From [Clostridium] fimetarium (GTDB lineage: Bacteria > Bacillota > Clostridia > Lachnospirales > Lachnospiraceae): a stretch of 64,000 bases of DNA. The notes below the pieces were generated by a model. The model worked only from the letters and a program-made list of their open reading frames with translations, was not told the DNA's origin and searched no databases. Positions within the stretch are counted from its first letter, which is position 1, and each line of letters opens with the position of its first letter. Positions 42,532 to 50,980 of the stretch are shown one piece after another. The DNA lies in assembly GCF_900111235.1 (NCBI RefSeq), contig NZ_FOJI01000004.1, forward strand, positions 62,001 to 126,000. The letters are read 5' to 3'. The translations under genes were made by a program, and so were the position numbers.

Positions 42532-42969
42532 ATGCAGAGAAATAAAAGGATTAAGTTGTATGGAGCTATTGTTTTAATAATTATTGCAGCAATTACAATA
42601 ACAATATTTAGTTGTAAAATCACAGGAACGTCATCGAAAAAAGTAGCGGATTTGGAGTATACAGTTGTAGAAGATCAAGATATTCCGACTGAACTTATGA
42701 AAATTATTGATGAGAAGAAGCAAAACAGTCTTCGTCTGACATATACAACTAAGGATTACATATATATTGTAGCCGGGTACGGAACACAACCTACTAGCGG
42801 ATATAGTATTAGGCTTAATGAAATATATTTAGGACAAAATGCAATTTATATCGATACGAACCTCATTGGTCCATCAAAAGGTGAAGAAGTAAATGAAAAG
42901 GAAACCTATCCATATATTGTAATTATGATAGAAAAACGTGATGACCCAGTTGTATTTAATATTTCTTAG
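42532..42969 (+). CDS. PrcB-domain membrane-anchored protein
   Basis: A 145-residue protein with a short basic N-terminus, one membrane segment or signal anchor (about 9-30, containing VLIIIAAITITIF), and a C-terminal domain (about 60-145) of the PrcB_C type: YIYIVAGYGTQPTSGYSI followed by KETYPYIVIMIEKRD. The domain is an exported beta-rich fold of unknown function, named from a Treponema protease complex subunit. The Cys in the segment FSCKIT could be a lipid attachment site, but the lipobox is poor. I chose the ATG at 42532 after GGGTGG rather than an upstream TTG. No partner protease is visible nearby. Confidence 0.7.
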   Translation: MQRNKRIKLYGAIVLIIIAAITITIFSCKITGTSSKKVADLEYTVVEDQDIPTELMKIIDEKKQNSLRLTYTTKDYIYIVAGYGTQPTSGYSIRLNEIYLGQNAIYIDTNLIGPSKGEEVNEKETYPYIVIMIEKRDDPVVFNIS

Positions 42970-42970
42970 C

Positions 42971-42996
42971 ATATTTTAGTAAGGCTTGCGTATATA
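42971..42996 (+). promoter_or_regulatory. Possible SigE-type promoter before the SipL-like gene
   Basis: ATATT at 42971-42975 and CGTATATA at 42989-42996, 13 bases apart, loosely match the SigE pattern (ATATT, about 14 bases, CATACAnT). sipL is known to be expressed in the mother cell, which makes this plausible. The -10 match is imperfect. Confidence 0.35.
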
Positions 42997-43062
42997 TAAT
43001 TAGAATGACTAGGTTGTTAGTAACCGAGGTTGACATAAAATCGAAGAAGGGAAGGTAATTTT

Positions 43063-44631
43063 GTGGAACTAGTTAAGAAAAATATTCACGAGTACAAAAC
43101 CAAAAATAAGGCGACAATTCAGATTACTTTGGATGATGACTTCAATGTGCCTGACGCAAAGCCAGACATAGAACAAATTGTAAAAGAAAGAGGAGATTTA
43201 CATATTCAGTCTATTCGTGTGAATGGTGACAAGGCTGAAATTTCTGGAGAATTGGAGTTTGCACTTCTTTATATGGCTGATGTTCCAGTCAATATGAGAG
43301 GGCATATGGATTTTCAAGAAAAAATTAATGTTGAGAATTTGGATGGAGATGAAACCACCACCTGTATTGGTGAAATTGAGGATTTGACGATTAAGGCAAT
43401 TAACTCTCGTAAAGTTAGTATAAAAGCAATAATTTCTCTAATTGTTACAAGCGAAAGACTCGAAGACGAAGATTTTGTAGTTGATGTTGATACAGAAAAA
43501 GAAAATAATTGTGATAATCTTCAGTTTAGAAAAAAGGATATGGAAATAGCAGAGTTAATCGTTAACATGAAGGATAATTTCCGCATTAAAGATAGTATAG
43601 AATTACCAGCAGGAAAACCGAATATAGACGAATTGTTGTGGTATGATGTCGCTATAAAAAGTATGGAAGTAAGGGCAAATGATGAAGGGCTTGTAATTAG
43701 TGGTGAACTAAACACATTTATACTATATAGCGCTGCTGATGAAAATCAGAGTTTGCAGTGGTATGAAACAAGTAGCGCTTTTGATGGAAATGTAGATGTA
43801 AGTGGAAGTAATGCTGATATGATAACATATGTAAGCTATCTAATACAAAGCTTGGATGTGGAGGTCAAGCCAGACTATGATGGTGAGGACAGAGTGGTTT
43901 CAGTTGAACTTGTATTAGAACTCGATATTAAAGGATATGACGAAAAACAGATATCGCTTATAGATGATATTTATTCTCCAATTAAAAATATTGAGCTTGA
44001 AACCGAGCCGGCGAAACTTCAAAAACTCCTTATTAGAAATAATTCAAAATGTAGAATCAATCAAAGATTAAAGGTTAATTCGTCAAACAAGTTATTGCAA
44101 ATATGTAACTGTACAGGTACTGCAAAGGTTGATGATGTTACGTTAACTGAAGACGGGATTGAAGTAGACGGTGTCGTGAATGTTAATATCTTCTATGTGA
44201 CATCTGACGATCATATGCCGATGGGATGTATGAAGGGTGCACTGCCATTCAATCATAAAATCAATGTTGCAACAGGAATCGACAATGATAAAATGAAATA
44301 CAATATCAATGTAAACCTGGAACAGCTAAATGCAGTGATGGCCGGAAGTGAAGAGATTGAAATTAAAGCATCAATTTCGTTAGATACAATTTGTTTTGTT
44401 ATGATATCTGAAAATGTAATAAAAGATATAAGAGTAGAGAAATTAGAGGAAAATAGTTACAGCGATATTCCGAGCATCATTGGATATATAGTAAAAGATG
44501 AAGATTGTTTATGGGATATTGCAAAAAAATATCATACAACAATGGACACAATTAAGAGTAGCAATAAATTGCAAAGTGACCACGTAAAACTAGGCGATAA
44601 GTTAGTTTTAGTGAAAAGCGAGCGAGGGTAA
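43063..44631 (+). CDS. sipL: SipL-like SPOCS/LysM spore protein
   Basis: A 522-residue protein with repeated SPOCS (DUF3794) regions, about 30-150, 180-310 and 330-460, and a C-terminal LysM domain (about 472-520; YIVKDEDCLWDIAKKY and NKLQSDHVKLGDKLVLV). This matches SipL of clostridia, which binds SpoIVA and helps assemble the spore coat in the mother cell. There is no signal peptide, as expected. Translation starts at GTG (43063) following GGGAAGG. It is read alone: the gene before is a PrcB-domain protein and the gene after is far downstream, past a large inverted repeat. It is one of two sporulation genes in the window. Confidence 0.85.
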   Translation: MELVKKNIHEYKTKNKATIQITLDDDFNVPDAKPDIEQIVKERGDLHIQSIRVNGDKAEISGELEFALLYMADVPVNMRGHMDFQEKINVENLDGDETTTCIGEIEDLTIKAINSRKVSIKAIISLIVTSERLEDEDFVVDVDTEKENNCDNLQFRKKDMEIAELIVNMKDNFRIKDSIELPAGKPNIDELLWYDVAIKSMEVRANDEGLVISGELNTFILYSAADENQSLQWYETSSAFDGNVDVSGSNADMITYVSYLIQSLDVEVKPDYDGEDRVVSVELVLELDIKGYDEKQISLIDDIYSPIKNIELETEPAKLQKLLIRNNSKCRINQRLKVNSSNKLLQICNCTGTAKVDDVTLTEDGIEVDGVVNVNIFYVTSDDHMPMGCMKGALPFNHKINVATGIDNDKMKYNINVNLEQLNAVMAGSEEIEIKASISLDTICFVMISENVIKDIRVEKLEENSYSDIPSIIGYIVKDEDCLWDIAKKYHTTMDTIKSSNKLQSDHVKLGDKLVLVKSERG

Positions 44632-44641
44632 AACTGCGGAG

Positions 44642-44925
44642 GATTTCTAAAAATTCAGACGGAAAGTTGTGAACAACCTAAAATCATTCATTTGCCTTTG
44701 ACTACTAGTTTCCTTGTATGTAAGTTACTAATGATTTCGTTTATATACTAAAGGCAAAGAGAAAAAGTTCTAAACTCCTCACTTCGTTCGTCAGACAGTA
44801 GAACTTTTTCTCTTAACGTATATAAACGAAATCATAAGTAACTTATCATACTCGTCAAGATATACATCAAAGGCAAATGAATGATTTTAGGTTGACGGGA
44901 GTTTACGTGATAATTTTTGAAAATC
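44642..44925. repeat. Long nested inverted repeat (element B)
   Basis: Three nested pairs of arms: outer 44642-44656 with 44909-44925; middle 44674-44699 with 44869-44894, a perfect 26 bp; inner 44721-44771 with 44798-44844, which pair with few differences. The apex includes CTCACTTCGTTCG at 44778-44790, the same as in element A. The folded RNA would be about 280 nt long. It occupies the 561-base gap between the SipL-like gene and the gene at 45193 with a terminator and a 12-bp repeat array. No coding frame of note lies in it. Confidence 0.9.
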
Positions 44926-44941
44926 AGCACTGTTTTAGACG

Positions 44942-44987
44942 AAAAAAACGAGGGGCCACAGTGTATTAATGTAGTCGCTCGTTTTTT
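44942..44987. terminator. Intrinsic terminator in the long gap
   Basis: AAAAAACGAG and CTCGTTTTTT pair with A- and T-runs at the ends; the interior (GGGGCCACAGTG..TAGTCG) pairs partly. It could act in both directions. Confidence 0.65.
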
Positions 44988-45040
44988 GTTAGGGTAAAAT
45001 ATAATTTAAGGGTCATCATTGGGATAAAATGATTGTAATT

Positions 45041-45132
45041 AAAGATCCAGTTAAAGACCCAGCAAAGATCCAGCAAAAGATCCAGAAAAAATCCAGCAAA
45101 AGATCCAGCAAAAGATCCAGCAAAAGATCCAT
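45041..45132. repeat. 12-bp tandem repeat array
   Basis: About seven to eight imperfect copies of AAAGATCCAGCA in a row, with one short variant (AAAAAATCCAGC). On the minus strand the period of four codons would give repeats of GSFA, but the frame has no ribosome site and no family resemblance, so I treat it as non-coding. Confidence 0.8.
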
Positions 45133-45192
45133 TAAAATGATTCGGCAAAGGGTTCAGAAAAAATATTAAGCTAAAAAGGTTAAGCTAAAAGA

Positions 45193-45813
45193 TTAGACCT
45201 CAGTAGTAGTGGAATTAGCAGTGGCTGCGTTGGAGGTGAACCAGTCGTCAAATTTTTTCATAGTAGCATCATAGGTATCAGTTGAAATTCCAGGGAGGTC
45301 TTTTCCCCAGGCTTTTGTTGCTTCTTTGAAACCGTCTTCTACAGCAGCTTTCATTTTTTTCATTTGTGCTTCATCTCCACCAGCAAGTGCTGATGCAAAT
45401 GAGAATATTCGATCAGACGTCTGAGAGACTCCCCAATATCCATCCTCTGAAATATCTTTTTTTGCTTGTGCAATGGTATCTGCATCTGCCGTAAAATTAC
45501 CACTAGCCAATGCTTTCCACATATCATCGGTTGATCCAATCACTATACCTTGCTTTTCGAACATTTTTTGGACAAGGGATTGCATCTGTGCAATTCTGTT
45601 TTCTGAATCCGCCTTCAAGTGCTCAATAAATGCTGAATTTTTAACGTTGTAAGTAGATGAATCAGATGAAGCTTCATATACAGCAGCTGAAGTATTATCT
45701 TTTGATGCACTGCTGTCACTGCCGGCCTTGCTAGCAGTATTTTCCTTGGTTTTGTTCGAAGTATCGTATTTTTGATACGCTGGTGTTGAAGTGTTAATTC
45801 CGTTTACACTCAT
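45193..45813 (-). CDS. Hypothetical protein with Ser/Thr-rich N-terminus
   Basis: A 206-residue cytosolic protein that I do not recognise. Residues 1-70 are rich in Ser, Thr, Ala and Lys and probably disordered; residues 75-195 look helical, with ENRIAQMQSLVQKMFEKQG, then DISEDGYWGVSQTSDRIFSFASALAGGD, and a final helix near KKFDDWFTS. It has no signal peptide or membrane segment. The ATG at 45813 sits behind GGAGAAAG; a longer frame would start ten codons earlier. A perfect palindrome CCGCTTAAGCGG (45829-45840) lies just before the ribosome site. The block around EDGYWGV is probably the conserved core. Its function is unknown. Confidence 0.7.
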   Translation of the reverse strand: MSVNGINTSTPAYQKYDTSNKTKENTASKAGSDSSASKDNTSAAVYEASSDSSTYNVKNSAFIEHLKADSENRIAQMQSLVQKMFEKQGIVIGSTDDMWKALASGNFTADADTIAQAKKDISEDGYWGVSQTSDRIFSFASALAGGDEAQMKKMKAAVEDGFKEATKAWGKDLPGISTDTYDATMKKFDDWFTSNAATANSTTTEV

Positions 45814-46065
45814 ACTTTCTCCAATCTTCCGCTTAAGCGGCATTCAAATTTAACCATCCTTGGTTCTTAGTCATATATATTATCGGAATAAAAAATGATA
45901 AAGTTAATATTTTATAAAAACATTTCTAACGCTCATAAGCTACAGTTATTAGAAACGGTCATACGAAACTTTTATATGTTACAGTTATAATGGCTTGTAT
46001 TTATAATACAATACTGTTAAAATACGTTTAGATTCATACAATTGTTTGTAATGAGAGGAGCTTAT

Positions 46066-46611
46066 ATGAAACAGTTAGATTTAAATTTAGATGATGAGCC
46101 ATATGAAATCAAAATGGATGATATTAAAATGGATGACTCTGAGGGGAAAGAAAAGATACAAAGGAAATTCAAGTTAAATTTCGAGATTGTAAAGAAGATT
46201 GACATAACTATTAAATTTGCAATAATTGGAATTATTGTCTCTTTTATTGGAAGCTTTTTTAACTTTTGGGGTTTAAAGGTTGAAGGGATAGGAAGACTCG
46301 ATAATGGTAATTTGTTTAATGGATACAGCCTTGGGGGATTTTTAGGGATCATATTTATTCTCTCAATGATTACAATGCTTGTATTAATATATTTTAAATT
46401 TAAAAAATATGTTTTAATTGCGGATATGGTATCAATTGTCGTATTTTTGCTTCAGGTAATTATCATACTGATATGGGGAAAAAGTTCCGTTGATGAAACC
46501 TTTAGTACCTCAATATACTTTGGAAGTGGATTTTATATTTGTTTATTAGGAATTATACTTACTGCAGTTTCAACATATTTTAATTTTAAGAAGAGTATCA
46601 TAAAGAAATAG
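46066..46611 (+). CDS. Small membrane protein of unknown function
   Basis: A 181-residue protein with a charged N-terminus of about 45 residues (LDLNLDDEPYEIKMDD) and four predicted membrane segments: about 50-70, 92-112, 118-138 and 150-172. The pattern resembles small DUF membrane proteins of clostridia whose role is not known. The ATG at 46066 is five bases after GAGAGGAG. It is followed, 30 bases later, by a flavodoxin-like gene, so the two may share a transcript. No conserved motif allows a functional guess. Confidence 0.65.
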   Translation: MKQLDLNLDDEPYEIKMDDIKMDDSEGKEKIQRKFKLNFEIVKKIDITIKFAIIGIIVSFIGSFFNFWGLKVEGIGRLDNGNLFNGYSLGGFLGIIFILSMITMLVLIYFKFKKYVLIADMVSIVVFLLQVIIILIWGKSSVDETFSTSIYFGSGFYICLLGIILTAVSTYFNFKKSIIKK

Positions 46612-46641
46612 TTATATCCTATATTTGGAATGGAGAAAAAA

Positions 46642-47271
46642 ATGAAAGTTTTATTAATTAATGGAAGTCCTAAAAAAAACGGATGTACATACACTGCACT
46701 TGTAGAAGTGTCGGCAGAACTAGAAAAACAAGGAATTGAAACTGAAATATTTTACATTGGAAACGAACCTGTGAGAGGATGTACGGGATGTGGATATTGT
46801 GGGAGAACTGGTACGCATCAATGTGTATTTACAAATGATACTGTAAATGAAGCAATATTAAAAGTAAAGGATTGTGATGGGTTTATTTTTGGAACACCTG
46901 TGCATTATGCAGCAGCATCAGGGGGGATTACTTCTTTCCTAGATAGAATGTTTTATGCCGCTAGTTCTCTATTTGCATTAAAACCGGGTGCAGCCGTTGC
47001 AAGCTGTAGAAGAGGCGGAGCTTCAGCAACCCTAGATCAGATCAACAAATATTTTACAATAGCAAATATGCCAGTGGTTTCATCCCAATATTGGAATATG
47101 GTTCATGGAAACACTCCAGATGAAGTGAAACAAGATCTTGAGGGCATGCAGACGATGCGCGTTTTAGGTCGTAATATGGCTTGGCTTTTAAAGTCAATTG
47201 AAGCTGGAAAGAAAGCAGGAGTGAAACTCCCAGAAAAAGAAGATAGGATTATGACTAATTTTGTTAGATAG
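46642..47271 (+). CDS. Flavodoxin-like NAD(P)H-dependent FMN reductase/iron-sulfur flavoprotein
   Basis: A 209-residue flavodoxin-fold protein. The N-terminal MKVLLINGSPKKNGCTY is the FMN phosphate loop. RGCTGCGYCGRTGTHQC at about 49-65 carries closely spaced cysteines like those in Fe-S flavoproteins (Isf), though the exact spacing differs and a cluster is not certain. FIFGTPVHYAAASGGITSFLDRM is the family's second FMN motif. It probably passes electrons from NAD(P)H or ferredoxin to an unknown acceptor. ATG 46642 is six bases after GGAG; an ATG four codons earlier overlaps that site. The stop codon is in a hairpin shared with the convergent MATE gene. Confidence 0.82.
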   Translation: MKVLLINGSPKKNGCTYTALVEVSAELEKQGIETEIFYIGNEPVRGCTGCGYCGRTGTHQCVFTNDTVNEAILKVKDCDGFIFGTPVHYAAASGGITSFLDRMFYAASSLFALKPGAAVASCRRGGASATLDQINKYFTIANMPVVSSQYWNMVHGNTPDEVKQDLEGMQTMRVLGRNMAWLLKSIEAGKKAGVKLPEKEDRIMTNFVR

Positions 47272-47296
47272 GTTAATCTAAAATCAAATTAGTCAT
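47251..47296. terminator. Dyad shared by two convergent gene ends
   Basis: ATGACTAATTTTGTTAGAT and ATCTAAAATCAAATTAGTCAT form a long AT-rich stem with a short loop and small bulges. It covers both stop codons and the 17-base gap between the convergent genes. It has no long T-run of its own. Confidence 0.55.
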
Positions 47297-48704
47297 TTAT
47301 GTAATCGGGTACGTCGTCATCTCTATCAATCTTGACTGTTTGTTTCTTCCATATATTCGTTTTGTAAAGAATTAATAGTATGAGGGAAGATGTAGCATTA
47401 CTAACAACTACAGCGTACCAAATACTTGCAACACCAAGGTGAAGAATTGATTCACATATGTAGAGAACAAGGAATCTAAATATCCATATCCTGGAGGCGT
47501 CAACAAGCATAGTAACCATTGTGTGCCCAGAACCCTGAAATAAGCCTATGGTTGCATTATAGATACCGTTTGTCCAACAACAGAAAGCCATTAGGCATAA
47601 AAAATCAGTAGCCATCGAAATAACTTCAGGATCCTTAGAAAAAATAGCAACAATTGGCTGCGCAATAGAACGTCTAGAAAGTATCAAACCACCAATAAAG
47701 AGAAATATTACGGCCATCCTCATAGCGATGTGATAAGATTTATCAGCACGTTCAATCTGCCCGGCGCCCATGTTTTGACCAACAATTGTTGAAGTGGCGG
47801 AACCGATACCGTTAGAAGGTAATGAAATAATACCATTGATTTTATTACCAATACCATAAGCAGCAGTTGCCAGTGCACCATATTTTAATACATTTTTTGT
47901 CATAAGTAAAAAGCCGAATTGCATCGTGCTACCACCCAGTGCAGTTGGAAGACCTACTTTAATAATAGACATTAATTTTGATTTTTCAAATACAAAATCT
48001 TTAAAAGTAATATGAATATCTTTTTTCTTATTTGTAATAGAATAGTAGGCTATAATGGCACAAGGAACTTTTGCAATAAGAGTAGCAAATGCAGTGCCCG
48101 CTACACCCCATTTAAATGTCAAAAGGAAGAGCGGAGCTAAAACAAGGTTTATAGCTACTCCCAATGAATTTAAAAGCATAGGTCGGACAGTGTCCCCATG
48201 TGCTTGATTAATTGCAGTATATAAGTTAATCATAAATAAGAATGGCATATCAAGTACTACAATTTGTAGATATGTAACACCTAGTTTATAGATTTCTCCA
48301 TCTGCACCAAGCCAACTAACGATACTAGGCGTAGCGAAGAAACACACAATTGCGCAAATTATAGCAAATAACATAGAAAAAATAAAAATATGCGTAGCCA
48401 TCAATTTTGCCTGTTTTGGCTGCTTGGCACCAATATATTGAGAAATCAGAATGGCACCTGCGGCAGTGATTCCCGCGCCAAAGTTAATTATTATATTTTG
48501 TACTGGAGAAACTAAAGTTATTGCGGCCATTGGATTTGTACCGATTTTACCTAACCAATAAGTATCCGTTAGATTATACATAGTTTGAATAAAACTATTT
48601 ATAACAATTGGAACCGCTAATGTTAGAATTGTTCTAATTACATTTCCTTCTAAAATCATATTCCTTTTCTCAGTACTTATTTTTTTATTAGTTTTTTCTG
48701 ACAT
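47289..48704 (-). CDS. MATE-family efflux protein
   Basis: A 471-residue membrane protein with twelve hydrophobic segments in two homologous halves, typical of MATE Na+/H+-drug antiporters of the DinF/NorM-like clostridial branch. PIVINSFIQTMYNLTDTYWLGKIG is the family's opening block, and IIVLDMPFLFMINLYTAINQAHGDTVRP that of the middle. TKNVLKYGALATAAYGIGNKINGI matches the start of the second half. It would export cationic compounds. The gene is divergent from an AraC regulator, with a 222-base space between the starts, so that regulator is a possible controller. Substrate is unknown. Confidence 0.9.
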   Translation of the reverse strand: MSEKTNKKISTEKRNMILEGNVIRTILTLAVPIVINSFIQTMYNLTDTYWLGKIGTNPMAAITLVSPVQNIIINFGAGITAAGAILISQYIGAKQPKQAKLMATHIFIFSMLFAIICAIVCFFATPSIVSWLGADGEIYKLGVTYLQIVVLDMPFLFMINLYTAINQAHGDTVRPMLLNSLGVAINLVLAPLFLLTFKWGVAGTAFATLIAKVPCAIIAYYSITNKKKDIHITFKDFVFEKSKLMSIIKVGLPTALGGSTMQFGFLLMTKNVLKYGALATAAYGIGNKINGIISLPSNGIGSATSTIVGQNMGAGQIERADKSYHIAMRMAVIFLFIGGLILSRRSIAQPIVAIFSKDPEVISMATDFLCLMAFCCWTNGIYNATIGLFQGSGHTMVTMLVDASRIWIFRFLVLYICESILHLGVASIWYAVVVSNATSSLILLILYKTNIWKKQTVKIDRDDDVPDYIND

Positions 48705-48926
48705 AAACTCACCCCAAATTTTATAAATATTATTTTATATAAAATAAAGCACGAATTGATTGATGATATATCTTATATAGTGTTACAATATAGTAAGCTG
48801 TCATCAAGATAATTAATACTTTTATATATGAATTTGATTATAATGTATAAAAACAGTATAAACCACTTATTTATGGCTGTATATAGAACAAGCTACAGAA
48901 AAAACATTACTGACGGAGAACTTATC

Positions 48927-49757
48927 ATGCAATCAAAACGACTAAATAAGTTTACAATAACAAAAATGAAGAGAAGTGCATTATTTAGTATGAAGACAAC
49001 GCACTATCATCCATATCATGAGCTTTTTTATCTTATATCTGGCGAATGTAATATGTTTTTTAACCATAATATATATAAATTTAAACCAGGAGATTTGGTT
49101 ATAATACCGTCAGGAGAGATTCATAAAACTAATTATCCAGCCAACGGCAACCATCAACGAGTAGCAATTAGTTTTAATGATGAAGATTTAAAGTGGATCT
49201 ATGAGACATTAGGGAAAGATGAATTGAAAGACAGTTTGAGTGGGATTGTCATATCAATTCCCGATAAGAGACGTGATTATGTTGAAGGAATTATGTCAAA
49301 ACTGATATTTGAAAGTGAAATGCCGGATGCGTTATCAGAAAGTTTTACCAAGTTAATATTTCAGGAATTACTTTTATTTATAATACGTTGTCAAAAATAT
49401 GAGGAAAACGTTATAAAAGAAATTGATGTTGATAATAGCCTTATTCAAGAGGTTGCTACATATATATTTGATAATTATGATAAGAGTATATATCTAGATG
49501 AGGTTGCAACTAAGTTTAATATTAGTCGCTCCTATTTATCTAAGAAGTTCAAAACGATAACAGGTTTCGGATTTAAGGAATATTTAGTGAATGTTAGAAT
49601 TAAGCAAGCTTGCAAATATTTACTAGAAACCGATAAAACAATTACCGATATCGCATTTTTGTGTGGGTTTAACGATAGTAATTACTTCGGAGACGCATTT
49701 AGACATAGTAAGGGAATGGCCCCAAACAAATTTCGTAAATATAAAGAAACAGTATAG
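48927..49757 (+). CDS. AraC-family transcriptional regulator
   Basis: A 276-residue regulator with an N-terminal cupin (HYHPYHELFYLISGECNMFF, PGDLVIIPSGEIHKT) and two C-terminal HTH motifs (YLDEVATKFNISRSYLSKKFK; ITDIAFLCGFNDSNYFGDAFR). It is similar in length and layout to the AraC at 30019, and the two are probably paralogues. I chose the ATG at 48927, eight bases after GGAG, instead of an in-frame ATG 33 codons earlier with no ribosome site and no family match. It is divergent from the MATE gene, which may be its target. The effector is not known. Confidence 0.9.
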   Translation: MQSKRLNKFTITKMKRSALFSMKTTHYHPYHELFYLISGECNMFFNHNIYKFKPGDLVIIPSGEIHKTNYPANGNHQRVAISFNDEDLKWIYETLGKDELKDSLSGIVISIPDKRRDYVEGIMSKLIFESEMPDALSESFTKLIFQELLLFIIRCQKYEENVIKEIDVDNSLIQEVATYIFDNYDKSIYLDEVATKFNISRSYLSKKFKTITGFGFKEYLVNVRIKQACKYLLETDKTITDIAFLCGFNDSNYFGDAFRHSKGMAPNKFRKYKETV

Positions 49758-49870
49758 GGCTTGCATTAATAATCAGTTTTATATATAATAACCATGTATA
49801 CAAAGTACATAAAGAGAAGGAATTAAAACATAAGTATATGTGCTTATTAATTATGCAAAGGAAGGTGCAA

Positions 49871-50737
49871 ATGAATAGTATTAAATTAAAAGCTCGTGCA
49901 AAAATTAATCTAGGTCTAGATGTATTGTGCAAACGTGAAGATGGATATCACGAAGTTCGCATGGTTATGCAGACGATAGGATTGTATGATAGAATTATTA
50001 TGAAAAAGATAAAAGAGCCAGAAATCAAAATAGTAACAAATCTTTCATTTCTACCAGTAAATGAGAACAACCTTGTGCATAAAGCCGCTAAAATGTTAAT
50101 AGATGAGTTTAATATTAAAGAAGGCGTTTCTATTGACTTAAATAAATTCATTCCAGTTGCCGCTGGTATGGCGGGTGGAAGCAGTGATGCAGCATCGGTT
50201 TTGTATGGTATGAATCGACTTTTTCACTTGAAACTTACAATGGAAGAATTAATGGTGAGAGGGGTCCATATTGGCGCGGATGTACCATATTGCATTTTAC
50301 GTGGAACAGCACTTGCAGAGGGTATTGGCGAGAAACTCACCAAGCTAAAACCTATGCCAAAGTGTTATATTGTTGTAGCAAAACCGCCTATTAATGTTTC
50401 GACCAAGTTGGTTTATGAAAATTTAGATATGAAGGGCATTGCGGAGCATCCAGATATTAATGGAATTATTAATGCAATCGAGGCTGAGGATATATATGCA
50501 ATAGCACAAAAGCTAGAAAATGTTCTAGAGAAGGTTACTATTCCGTTATACCCAGTTATTGCAAAAATTAAAAATGATATTAAATCAAATGGCGCTATTA
50601 ACGCAATTATGAGCGGAAGCGGACCAACAGTTTTCGGTATGTTTGATGATTATGAAGTAGCAATGAAATGCATTGATGCTTTAAAAAAAGCAGACGATGC
50701 AAGACAAATATATATTACTGAAACTTATAATTTATAG
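49871..50737 (+). CDS. ispE: 4-diphosphocytidyl-2-C-methyl-D-erythritol kinase
   Basis: A 288-residue GHMP kinase of the non-mevalonate isoprenoid pathway, phosphorylating CDP-ME with ATP. ARAKINLGLDVLCKREDGYHEV is the substrate-binding start and PVAAGMAGGSSDAASVL the glycine-rich ATP loop; IMSGSGPTVFGMF is the third GHMP motif. It provides precursors for polyprenyl carriers, among others, and so indirectly the lipid carriers used by the glycan genes. The ATG at 49871 follows AAAGGAAGG; the frame extends upstream without family similarity. A long structured spacer separates it from the GntR gene. Confidence 0.97.
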   Translation: MNSIKLKARAKINLGLDVLCKREDGYHEVRMVMQTIGLYDRIIMKKIKEPEIKIVTNLSFLPVNENNLVHKAAKMLIDEFNIKEGVSIDLNKFIPVAAGMAGGSSDAASVLYGMNRLFHLKLTMEELMVRGVHIGADVPYCILRGTALAEGIGEKLTKLKPMPKCYIVVAKPPINVSTKLVYENLDMKGIAEHPDINGIINAIEAEDIYAIAQKLENVLEKVTIPLYPVIAKIKNDIKSNGAINAIMSGSGPTVFGMFDDYEVAMKCIDALKKADDARQIYITETYNL

Positions 50738-50747
50738 TTAAGATAAA

Positions 50748-50890
50748 TGTAACTATTCAGAAGGCAGTATTCCGCGAGACTTTTTTGCTTGTTTTAGCAA
50801 AAATCCGAGTTTTACAGCACCAAATTGCATCTTTGTGGCAATTTGTGTGCATCGCGAAGCGTGTAATTGTTCAGGTACTGAACAGTTACA
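50748..50890 (+). repeat. Structured spacer with nested hairpins (element C)
   Basis: TGTAACTATTCAG (50748-50760) pairs with CTGAACAGTTACA (50878-50890) with one mismatch. Between them are two hairpins: TTTTTGCT/AGCAAAAA near 50782-50801 and CAAATTGC/GCAATTTG near 50821-50845. The whole would fold into a branched RNA between ispE and the GntR gene. It lacks the apical motif of elements A and B. Confidence 0.65.
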
Positions 50891-50925
50891 GATAATTTAG
50901 TAGAAACCTGCAGCACAAACTAGAA

Positions 50926-50966
50926 ATGCGCATTGCCTCGCAGAGCGAGCCAATGAAAGATGCGCA
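50926..50966 (+). repeat. Hairpin before the GntR start
   Basis: CATTG-C-CTCGC and GCGAG-C-CAATG pair across a 3-base loop, extended by TGCG/CGCA beyond a bulge. It ends 14 bases before the GntR start codon and so lies close to its ribosome site. It has no T-run, so it is more likely a regulatory or mobile hairpin than a terminator. Confidence 0.65.
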
Positions 50967-50980
50967 GAAATGAGGAAAAT

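Noticed and set aside
44966-45148. A 60-codon minus-strand frame with GSFA repeats
   Set aside because: It results from the 12-bp tandem repeat; there is no ribosome site before it and it runs through a terminator.
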